From Maribacter sp. (GTDB lineage Bacteria; Bacteroidota; Bacteroidia; Flavobacteriales; Flavobacteriaceae), in assembly GCA_013001935.1 (NCBI GenBank), contig JABDKZ010000301.1, positions 1 to 7,130 on the forward strand: a DNA stretch of 7,130 bases, written 5' to 3'. The first letter of the stretch is position 1, and the number at the start of each line of letters is the position of its first letter. A program made the translations under genes and the position numbers. This document shows positions 1 to 6,460 of the stretch, piece by piece. Below the pieces are notes generated by a model. It saw only the letters and a list, made by a program, of their open reading frames with translations, was not told the origin of the DNA and made no database searches.

Positions 1-3
1 ATT

Positions 4-33
4 AAAAAAGACGCTTGAAAGAGCGTCTTTTTT
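4..33 (+). terminator. Rho-independent terminator of an upstream gene
   Basis: The arms at 4-15 and 22-33 are perfectly complementary over 12 bp, with a six-base loop. The core AGACGCT/AGCGTCT is GC-containing and is followed on the plus strand by a run of T, with a matching run of A on the other side, so it could stop transcription from either direction. The gene it ends lies to the left of the window. It insulates atpD from upstream transcription, which agrees with a separate promoter at about 60-90. Confidence 0.85.
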
Positions 34-59
34 CTTTTGAAAAAAAGGAGCAAAAAGCA

Positions 60-90
60 TTTCAATTTAAAATTGAATAACATATCTTTG
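60..90 (+). promoter_or_regulatory. Putative Bacteroidota-type promoter of atpD-atpC
   Basis: TATCTTTG at 83-90 is an exact match to the TAnnTTTG -7 box of the Bacteroidota primary sigma factor. A weak -33 candidate, TTTC at 60-63 (consensus TTTG), lies 19 bases upstream. Transcription would start just after about 94, giving a 5' leader of roughly 65 bases before atpD. A perfect inverted repeat at 61-77 sits between the two elements. The -7 assignment is motif-based; the -33 element is poor. Confidence 0.6.
61..77. repeat. Perfect 8-bp inverted repeat in the atpD promoter spacer
   Basis: TTCAATTT at 61-68 and AAATTGAA at 70-77 are exact reverse complements around a single central base. The repeat fills most of the space between the -33 and -7 candidates, where a repressor or activator could bind. 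The sequence is almost all A/T, so chance is a real alternative. Confidence 0.4.
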
Positions 91-158
91 CAGCCTGAAA
101 AACAAAGGATTTCATGTCCTAAATATCGATTTCATTAAACCAAAACATAAACACGTAA

Positions 159-1670
<1,512 letters not shown>

Positions 1671-1685
1671 CCGAGCAAAGCTCGG
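1671..1685 (+). other. Intercistronic hairpin directly after the atpD stop codon
   Basis: CCGAGC at 1671-1676 and GCTCGG at 1680-1685 form a perfect GC-rich 6-bp stem with an AAA loop, beginning at the first base after the atpD stop. No T-run follows, so it is not a classical terminator. It lies in the 86-base gap before atpC and could protect the atpD 3' end or reduce read-through into atpC. The role is inferred; the structure is visible. Confidence 0.55.
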
Positions 1686-1756
1686 GTAATCCCAAAATTC
1701 AAACCCCGATTTTTGGTTTTGTAGTTTGGTGCTTGTAATTTGAAATTAAAATAGTT

Positions 1757-2035
1757 ATGTATTTAGAAATTGTATCACCCGAAGCCACGTTATTCTCAGG
1801 CGATGTAACATCGGTAACCGTACCTGGAATCAATGGGGAGTTTCAAATGTTGAAAGATCACGCCCCTATAGTTTCCCTACTACAAAGTGGGAATGTGATA
1901 GTTGATGGCGACATAGCTATAGAAGAGGAATTCGAAGCCAAGTTTACCAAAGATGCTAAAGGCAAAACGGTTTTGAGTATTACAAGTGGTACCATTGAGT
2001 TGAAAGACAATAAAGTCATAGTTCTTGCTGATTAA
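1757..2035 (+). CDS. atpC: F1F0 ATP synthase, F1 subunit epsilon (short form)
   Basis: Epsilon subunit of the central stalk, coupling the gamma shaft to the c-ring. The 92-residue product matches the N-terminal beta-sandwich domain: it opens MYLEIVSPEATLFSGDV and carries the family pattern PGINGEFQMLKDHAP at about 24-38. It stops after the beta-sandwich. The two C-terminal helices found in longer (about 130-140 residue) epsilons such as E. coli's, which can insert into F1 and inhibit ATP hydrolysis, are absent. Short epsilons are usual in Bacteroidota, so this is not a truncation by mutation: the stop is followed by a clean terminator. It lies 86 bases after atpD and is presumably co-transcribed from the atpD promoter. 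Confidence 0.95.
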   Translation: MYLEIVSPEATLFSGDVTSVTVPGINGEFQMLKDHAPIVSLLQSGNVIVDGDIAIEEEFEAKFTKDAKGKTVLSITSGTIELKDNKVIVLAD

Positions 2036-2060
2036 CTAGCGGAGCCTACGGATATAGATT

Positions 2061-2090
2061 AAAAAATGCCTCACCTATGAGGCATTTTTT
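2061..2090. terminator. Bidirectional terminator between atpC and the convergent regulator gene
   Basis: The arms at 2061-2073 and 2078-2090 pair perfectly over 13 bp with a four-base loop. The core TGCCTCA/TGAGGCA is flanked by six A on one side and at least six T on the other, so it works as an intrinsic terminator on both strands. On the plus strand it ends atpD-atpC. On the minus strand its A/T arm begins at the last base of the stop codon of the small regulator gene. Confidence 0.9.
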
Positions 2091-2293
2091 TATTCTTGGT
2101 ATTCTAATAAATCACTTGGCTGACAATCAAGTGATTTGCATATGGCTTCTAATGTCGTAAAACGAATGGCCTTTGCCTTGCCTGATTTAAGAATAGATAA
2201 ATTTGCTGTTGTAATGCCAATTTGTTCAGCCAGATTCTTACTTTTCATTTTGCGTTTGGCTAGCATTACATCAAGGTTTACGATTATTGGCAT
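2090..2293 (-). CDS. Small Cro/CI-type (XRE family, HTH_26-like) transcriptional regulator, YozG-like
   Basis: A 67-residue protein that is essentially one helix-turn-helix domain. It resembles the small DNA-binding regulators related to Bacillus subtilis YozG: MPIIVNLDVMLAKRKMKS leads into LAEQIGIT (helix 2, about 21-28), a recognition helix at about 29-36 (TANLSILK), then SGKAKAIRF and TLEAICKSLDCQPSDLLEY. No ligand or dimerisation domain is present beyond the HTH. The start lies two bases after the stop of the upstream DUF2975 gene, so the pair is co-transcribed and probably translationally coupled. Genes for this regulator type are commonly paired with DUF2975 membrane proteins (as in yozG-yoaS). 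I infer that it controls its own operon through the repeats at 2827-2870. Its target and signal are unknown. Confidence 0.9.
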   Translation of the reverse strand: MPIIVNLDVMLAKRKMKSKNLAEQIGITTANLSILKSGKAKAIRFTTLEAICKSLDCQPSDLLEYQE

Positions 2294-2295
2294 AA

Positions 2296-2817
2296 CTATA
2301 TTGTTAAGTCGTTTTCTTTCTTGAGTTGATATCCATCTTTAATCAATTCTGCGATTATCAATAAGAACAACGCAACAATTAAGAGTGGAAATTGATTGGA
2401 AACACCTTCCCCAATGTTCCTGCCAAATTGATATGCGATTGATTGTTGGCCCTCATCCACATTTGATAGCATAAATTCAACAATTCGTATAGTGAATCGG
2501 GCAACAGTATAATAAATAAATGCCATACCAACTGAATGAAATGCTTTGTAGTTTGAATTATTAAAAAGGGAAGTGTTTTTAGACTTTTTTACCACTTTTT
2601 TGAAATTACGTAGGTGCCATAACATATATATTAATAAACATATAAATGCCATAGAAACAAGTATCATGGAAAAAGAGGAACTACTGATTATATTCGAGTC
2701 AAATATTCTGGAATGGATATGTTTATAAAGTATACCTACCTCTTTTAACAGTTTTAGAAATACCCCAATTATCCAAACATAAATTAGAACGTTTAGAATA
2801 GATTGTAATTTACTCAT
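2296..2817 (-). CDS. DUF2975 family four-helix membrane protein (YoaS-like)
   Basis: A 173-residue inner-membrane protein with four hydrophobic segments at about 5-24, 48-69, 94-117 and 143-160. A short Lys-rich cytoplasmic-type loop (about 70-80, NFKKVVKKSK) lies between segments 2 and 3. The C-terminus GYQLKKENDLTI matches the conserved end of DUF2975 proteins, whose last residues are typically a Glu/Asp-rich stretch followed by LTI. No enzymatic motif is visible and the family's biochemical role is not known to me. It precedes the small HTH regulator by two bases, and a TAnnTTTG promoter lies 28 bases upstream of the start. The pairing suggests a membrane component that senses a signal for, or is regulated by, the adjacent DNA-binding protein; this is inference. 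Confidence 0.88.
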   Translation of the reverse strand: MSKLQSILNVLIYVWIIGVFLKLLKEVGILYKHIHSRIFDSNIISSSSFSMILVSMAFICLLIYMLWHLRNFKKVVKKSKNTSLFNNSNYKAFHSVGMAFIYYTVARFTIRIVEFMLSNVDEGQQSIAYQFGRNIGEGVSNQFPLLIVALFLLIIAELIKDGYQLKKENDLTI

Positions 2818-2826
2818 GATTTAATT

Positions 2827-2870
2827 ATTATTGTTAAACGAAAACAAATATATAAAAATTATTGATAAAC
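2827..2870. repeat. Pair of 13-base direct repeats bracketing the DUF2975 promoter (putative operators)
   Basis: ATTATTGTTAAAC at 2827-2839 and ATTATTGATAAAC at 2858-2870 match at 12 of 13 positions. Their starts are 31 bases apart, close to three helical turns, so they face the same side of the DNA. One copy covers the predicted transcription start and the other the -33/-7 spacer. The second copy also extends into an inverted repeat, TTATTG-N5-CAATAA (2859-2875). The placement is typical of repressor operators, and the small HTH protein of the same operon is the obvious candidate ligand. Binding is inferred. Confidence 0.55.
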
Positions 2871-2873
2871 AAT
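2845..2873 (-). promoter_or_regulatory. Promoter of the DUF2975-regulator operon
   Basis: Read on the minus strand, TATATTTG (2852 to 2845) fits the TAnnTTTG -7 box exactly, and ATTG (2873 to 2870) lies 17 bases upstream as a -33 element. Transcription would start around 2838-2841, giving a leader of about 20 bases before the DUF2975 start at 2817. This is the best two-element promoter match in the window. Confidence 0.65.
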
Positions 2874-2897
2874 AAAAAAATATCAAAAAAGAATAAA

Positions 2898-3047
2898 TTA
2901 TTTGGCTTGAAGAGTTATCAACTCACAATCTTGGCTCCTAGAATATAGCGTTTCATCAGAAACATTCGCAAATAGTGTTTTTTGTTGTAGCTCTAGAATT
3001 TGATATAATTCATTATCTGTTTTAGATCTACCATAAATAATTTCCAC
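2898..3047 (-). pseudogene. Probable N-terminal remnant of a GNAT-family N-acetyltransferase
   Basis: A 49-codon open frame starts at GTG (3047-3045), five bases after the M61 stop, and ends TAA at 2898-2900. It reads VEIIYGRSKTDNELYQILEL followed by QQKTLFANVSDETLYS, then SQDCELITLQAK. From memory this resembles the start of a flavobacterial GNAT acetyltransferase family (an EIIYGRxKTxxEL..ILxLQxxNL opening, then EEExxxxGFVTVxH). Such proteins are about 150 residues, and here the acetyl-CoA binding core is missing. The likely original ATG would be the present GTG. The close spacing suggests that an M61-acetyltransferase gene pair was once complete and lost its 3' two thirds where the DUF2975 operon's promoter region now begins. 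Alternatively it is a small expressed protein or a chance frame. The family assignment is from remembered pattern only. Confidence 0.45.
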
Positions 3048-3052
3048 CGTAT

Positions 3053-4834
3053 TTACTTCTGTAACCAAGCATTTCTTTTATCCAACATTTCATTGGTTGC
3101 CTCGGGGTTGAGGGAAATCTTATAACTGGGACTGGACCCAAGGGTAACTGTGGTCTTTTTTTCTTGGCCATAGCGTGTAAAGTTGATCTCTAACACTTCA
3201 CCGACCTCATAGGTTTGAATTAGGTTGGCGAACTTTTGCCCATGCTCAAATCCCAGCCCGTTGATACTTGAAATTACATCCCCTTTTTCCAGACCCGCCT
3301 TATAGGCCGCCCTATGCATTGTTGTATTCCGCTGAATTATGGCTTTCCCTTCTTCAGTGATGCCCACTGAGGCCCCAAAAAAAGGGGCGCCTATGTCCTG
3401 CTCCAAGGTAACACCTACTGATTTAAACAGCGCTTTATAATTGGGCATATCACTGTTATGGATATAGGCCTTGAAAAAGGAATCACCAAATGCTTTGCCA
3501 GCATAGTCATTGAGGGATTCATTCAAATCATTAACCGTATAGGGTGTTTCATTTTTACCAAATCGCTCCCAGACCAATTGCATATACCCATCCAAATTCA
3601 AATCTTTCTGTCTGAGCGACAAGTCCAAAGCAAGACCCAGAACACTTCCATAGGAATAATACGAAATAAATGTATTGTCTCGATTTACAGGGTCAACAGA
3701 GCGCGCAGCATCAACGAATGGAGCCTGATAACTCATCTCTATTGGATTAAAGAAATTCCGCCCTGCAGCATTCCATACATAGTTGAAACCTGCTTCTAAC
3801 CCTTCTATATAAGCTTTTGGTGTTATAAGTCCGGCTCGGCATAAAATGAGATTGGTATAATAGCTTGTAAAACCTTCTGCGAACCAGAGTTCCCCACTCA
3901 TATTGGCAGCTTCAAAATCAAAGGGTTCCAAGGATTTTGGTCGGATACGTTCCACATTCCACGCATGGAAAAATTCATGGGAAACCGTTCCTATATTGCG
4001 CTCTATACCACCGTTGGCCAGACTACGTGTACTGGTTAAAACAGTAGAATTGCGATGCTCCATTCCATCTCCCGATACATTAGGGACATAACAGGCTAAA
4101 AAAACATAGGTACCATAATCAAATTTGGGCAGTTCATTATAAACCTCCTTTTGGGTCAGAACTACTTTCTTGACTTTTTCAAAGTAGGTGTCCATTTCTT
4201 GTTCAGTGCCATTATGATGCAGTGCTATTTGCACCTTTTGGGAACCTACCTCGAATTCCCTGAGACTAAAATCACTTATTTCAGTAGGACTATCCATGAA
4301 ATACTGCAGATTAGGTGCCGAATAGGTCGTACCCGAAATTAATGGCAGTTGCGTCGCCACCTTCCAGTTGAGGTCTTTCCTTATTTTAAACTTGACCTTT
4401 AATGGCATTTTACTCAAACTAGGCGCAAACATAAAAGTAGCAGGTATGTTCAAATGGGCGTGTGTTTCATCTATTTGTGCGTAGGTGCCATCACCGCGAT
4501 TCGCAAATAAGGTATAATTGATGTTTATCGTTCCATCATGTCCTAAAATCTGCCATTCATGATTGTTAGGACGAATTATCTGCAAACTACTTCCTTTACC
4601 ATCCACAGCGTCGAAGTCGTACACATTTTTGGCAAATTCATGCAAGGCGTAACGGCCTGGGGATGTACGGCTCATTCGTACCGTAAGGGTATCTTCCTTA
4701 AGATTGGAAAATGATGCTTTAATATGTGCCTCATGATGAACCGCATTTTCGAATGATATCTCATAGGTAATGTCTTGGGAAGTTACTGAACTGGTAAAAG
4801 CGATTAAAAAAACTAAATAGCAAGCGTTTCTCAT
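3053..4834 (-). CDS. Exported M61-family metallopeptidase (glycyl aminopeptidase-like) with PDZ domain
   Basis: Predicted zinc peptidase, 593 residues from the chosen start. An N-terminal signal peptide, MRNACYLVFLIAFTSSVTSQ, points to export to the periplasm or cell surface. The M61 N-terminal beta domain follows (about 25-220), then the catalytic domain with GMEHRNS at about 257-263, the zinc site HEFFH (H286, E287, H290) and the third ligand E320 in LWFAEGFTSYY. A C-terminal PDZ domain (about 482-567) contains AGLEKGDVISSINGL. M61 enzymes are known to include aminopeptidases preferring N-terminal Gly or Ala; the substrate here is not evident. A start 69 bases upstream (4903) is in frame but would overlap bioF and put 23 extra residues before the signal peptide, so the start at 4834 is preferred. 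No lipobox Cys is seen. It is divergent from bioF, with a 60-base gap. Confidence 0.93.
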   Translation of the reverse strand: MRNACYLVFLIAFTSSVTSQDITYEISFENAVHHEAHIKASFSNLKEDTLTVRMSRTSPGRYALHEFAKNVYDFDAVDGKGSSLQIIRPNNHEWQILGHDGTININYTLFANRGDGTYAQIDETHAHLNIPATFMFAPSLSKMPLKVKFKIRKDLNWKVATQLPLISGTTYSAPNLQYFMDSPTEISDFSLREFEVGSQKVQIALHHNGTEQEMDTYFEKVKKVVLTQKEVYNELPKFDYGTYVFLACYVPNVSGDGMEHRNSTVLTSTRSLANGGIERNIGTVSHEFFHAWNVERIRPKSLEPFDFEAANMSGELWFAEGFTSYYTNLILCRAGLITPKAYIEGLEAGFNYVWNAAGRNFFNPIEMSYQAPFVDAARSVDPVNRDNTFISYYSYGSVLGLALDLSLRQKDLNLDGYMQLVWERFGKNETPYTVNDLNESLNDYAGKAFGDSFFKAYIHNSDMPNYKALFKSVGVTLEQDIGAPFFGASVGITEEGKAIIQRNTTMHRAAYKAGLEKGDVISSINGLGFEHGQKFANLIQTYEVGEVLEINFTRYGQEKKTTVTLGSSPSYKISLNPEATNEMLDKRNAWLQK

Positions 4835-4854
4835 AATCTTAAGGTTAATGCTAA

Positions 4855-4862
4855 CGAATATA
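4855..4862 (-). promoter_or_regulatory. Possible -7 box of the M61 peptidase gene
   Basis: Read on the minus strand, TATATTCG (4862 to 4855) differs from TAnnTTTG at one position. It would place transcription start about 12-15 bases before the peptidase start at 4834. I found no convincing -33 element. The position supports the chosen peptidase start, since the in-frame ATG at 4903 lies upstream of it. Confidence 0.35.
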
Positions 4863-4877
4863 GCATTTAAATTGCTA
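4861..4877. repeat. Imperfect palindrome between the divergent M61 and bioF promoters
   Basis: TAGCA at 4861-4865 and TGCTA at 4873-4877 are perfect inverted arms. The inner bases continue the symmetry with one mismatch, giving 7 of 8 matching pairs around a central A. It overlaps the M61 -7 candidate and ends five bases before the bioF -7 box, so a protein bound here could affect both genes. It does not resemble the BirA biotin operator arms TTGTAAACC/GGTTTACAA. Confidence 0.4.
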
Positions 4878-4882
4878 AATAT

Positions 4883-4890
4883 TACCTTTG
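4883..4890 (+). promoter_or_regulatory. -7 box of the bioF operon, implying a leaderless or near-leaderless mRNA
   Basis: TACCTTTG at 4883-4890 matches TAnnTTTG exactly. Only four bases separate it from the bioF ATG at 4895, so transcription would begin at or within a few bases of the start codon. No good -33 element is visible 17-21 bases upstream. There is also no Shine-Dalgarno sequence before the ATG, in keeping with leaderless initiation. Confidence 0.5.
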
Positions 4891-4894
4891 CTTT

Positions 4895-6070
4895 ATGGAG
4901 CAATTCCCTGAAAAATTATTGGTTAAACTCTCAGAAAGAAAGGATAATAATGCATTAAGAAGTTTGCCGGATTCAAACCCATTGGTCGATTTTGCATCCA
5001 ATGATTATTTAGGGTTGGCCAAAAACGAAGATGTATTTCAGCATTCCCTGAAAATGTTGAAAGAATATGATTTCATTCGAAATGGAGCCTCCGGCTCCAG
5101 ATTGTTATCAGGAAACCATATACTATATACAGAACTTGAAAAAAAGTTGTGTGACTTTTATGAAGTTGAAGCTGCTTTGGTATTTAACTCGGGCTATGAT
5201 GCCAATATTGGTTTTTTCAGTTCGGTGCCCCAACGTAGTGATATTGTTTTCTATGATGAATTCATACATGCAAGTATTCGTGACGGCATACGACTGGGAA
5301 ACGCTAAAAGCTATAAGTTTAAACATAATGATCTTGGCGATTTAATTAAAAAATGTGAGGATGGGTATACCACGCCATCGGGGCAAGGTCTAAGCCAAAA
5401 TGCAGGGGAAGTCTATATCGTAACAGAATCTGTCTTCTCCATGGATGGCGATTCACCTGATTTAAAGAAGCTGATCACATTTTGCAATGCCAATAACTAC
5501 CATTTAGTGGTCGATGAAGCCCATGCGATTGGCGTTTATGGAAAAAAAGGAGCGGGTCTCCTACAGGAGACTGAATTACAGGAACAGGTATTTGCACGGA
5601 TAGTTACTTTTGGTAAGGCATTGGGTTGCCACGGCGCTGCTATTTTGGGTAGTGAAAAACTAAAAAGTTACCTGGTAAATTATGCAAGAAGTTTTATTTA
5701 CACTACAGGACTGTCACCTCATTCGGTGGCTACTATTATTGCTGCCCATCATTATTTAGGTTCTACTGAAGGAACTGAAGTGCGTAAGAAATTAAATGAA
5801 AATATTGAATTTTTAAATCAGAAACTGAAAAACCCGAACCTTAAATTAAAATTTATCGCAAGTAATTCGGCGATTCATTGTTGCAAAATCAAAGGCAATG
5901 ACAAGGTCAAAAGGGTTTCCAAATCTTTGCAAGAAAAGGGTTTTGATGTAAAACCAATCTTATCGCCAACAGTGCCCAAAGGTGAAGAACGATTGCGTTT
6001 TTGCCTTCACGCCTTCAATTCTGAAAGACAGTTAAAAGAGGTCATGAATCTATTACAATCAATAATTTGA
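4895..6070 (+). CDS. bioF: 8-amino-7-oxononanoate synthase
   Basis: PLP-dependent cytosolic enzyme of biotin synthesis that condenses a pimeloyl thioester with L-alanine, releasing CO2, to give 8-amino-7-oxononanoate. The 391 residues are a normal length for the alpha-oxoamine synthase family. Visible hallmarks are SNDYLGL at 35-41, NGASGSRLLSGN at 63-74, FNSGYDAN at about 97-104, VDEAHAIGVYG at 206-216 (D207 contacts the PLP ring nitrogen, H210 is in the active site), the PLP-binding K241 in TFGKALG, and RLRFCLHAFN at 366-375. The paralogues KBL (glycine C-acetyltransferase) and serine palmitoyltransferase share this fold, but linkage to bioD settles the role. The MEQFPEKL start is typical and sits immediately after the -7 box. 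The next gene begins five bases after the stop. Confidence 0.95.
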   Translation: MEQFPEKLLVKLSERKDNNALRSLPDSNPLVDFASNDYLGLAKNEDVFQHSLKMLKEYDFIRNGASGSRLLSGNHILYTELEKKLCDFYEVEAALVFNSGYDANIGFFSSVPQRSDIVFYDEFIHASIRDGIRLGNAKSYKFKHNDLGDLIKKCEDGYTTPSGQGLSQNAGEVYIVTESVFSMDGDSPDLKKLITFCNANNYHLVVDEAHAIGVYGKKGAGLLQETELQEQVFARIVTFGKALGCHGAAILGSEKLKSYLVNYARSFIYTTGLSPHSVATIIAAHHYLGSTEGTEVRKKLNENIEFLNQKLKNPNLKLKFIASNSAIHCCKIKGNDKVKRVSKSLQEKGFDVKPILSPTVPKGEERLRFCLHAFNSERQLKEVMNLLQSII

Positions 6071-6075
6071 GGTAT

Positions 6076-6459
6076 ATGGAAGATGTTTTTTACACCATTG
6101 GTTCTTTTGATTACCCTGCTGATGTTCAAATCATAAAGGGAAAATTGGAATCGGAGGGTATCCCGGTGTTTCTTAAAGACGAGAATACCATTAATTCCGA
6201 TCCTTTGATCAGTTATGCCATTGGTGGTGTAAAACTTCAGGTATATAGCAAACATAAGCAGAAGGCCATAGAGATTTATAACGAAATAAGGGCTTATGCG
6301 GTTGATGCTAAAGGAAAGCCTATTGTTTGCCCCAATTGTAAAGCCGAAAAATCAGAGCCTTATTATCGTCGAAAAGGGTTTTTATTAAAGTTATTTCCTT
6401 TTTTTGAAAGTAGAAAGTATAGATGTATGCACTGTGGAATGATAACAAAATCTAGTTAG
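6076..6459 (+). CDS. DUF2007 domain protein with C-terminal zinc ribbon, in the biotin operon
   Basis: A 127-residue soluble protein. The N-terminal part (about 5-72, FYTIGSFDYPADVQIIKGKL, GIPVFLKDEN, GGVKLQVYS, KAIEIYNEI) has the pattern of DUF2007, a small alpha/beta domain labelled as a putative prokaryotic signal-transducing domain and related in shape to PII/ACT-like folds. The C-terminal part carries C85-P-N-C88 and C117-M-H-C120, a four-cysteine zinc ribbon, separated by a basic and aromatic stretch (YYRRKGFLLKLFPFF). The ATG at 6076 is preferred over an in-frame TTG at 6067, which would overlap the bioF stop. It lies five bases after bioF and one base before bioD, so it is co-transcribed with both. 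Its function is unknown; a role in sensing or in assisting the pathway is conjecture. Confidence 0.85.
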   Translation: MEDVFYTIGSFDYPADVQIIKGKLESEGIPVFLKDENTINSDPLISYAIGGVKLQVYSKHKQKAIEIYNEIRAYAVDAKGKPIVCPNCKAEKSEPYYRRKGFLLKLFPFFESRKYRCMHCGMITKSS

Positions 6460-6460
6460 A

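Noticed and set aside
41..50. A Shine-Dalgarno-like AAAGGAG upstream of atpD
   Set aside because: It is more than 100 bases from the atpD start, lies upstream of the likely promoter and has no start codon with an open frame after it.
2136..2324. A 62-codon plus-strand frame over the small regulator
   Set aside because: It is the mirror of the HTH gene, which has a clear family pattern, and it crosses into the DUF2975 gene without its own start signals.
3458..3799. A 113-codon open frame on the plus strand
   Set aside because: It lies entirely antisense to the catalytic region of the M61 peptidase, has no recognisable domain and no promoter box, and is explained by codon structure of the opposite strand.
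4835..4894. A BirA-type biotin operator before bioF
   Set aside because: No TTGTAAACC/GGTTTACAA-like arms are present; the palindrome found has unrelated sequence.
4835..4903. An in-frame upstream ATG that would lengthen the M61 peptidase by 23 residues
   Set aside because: It would overlap the bioF start, lie upstream of the putative peptidase -7 box and place extra residues before a clean signal peptide.
5083..5099. A perfect 7-bp GC-rich hairpin (TGGAGCC-TCC-GGCTCCA) inside bioF
   Set aside because: It encodes the conserved GASGS stretch of the NGASGSR motif. The symmetry follows from the Gly/Ala/Ser codons, so there is no need for a regulatory RNA.
6067..6075. A TTG start for the DUF2007 protein, overlapping the bioF stop
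   Set aside because: The ATG nine bases later gives the expected DUF2007 beginning, and TTG starts are uncommon. A translational coupling role cannot be excluded but is not needed.
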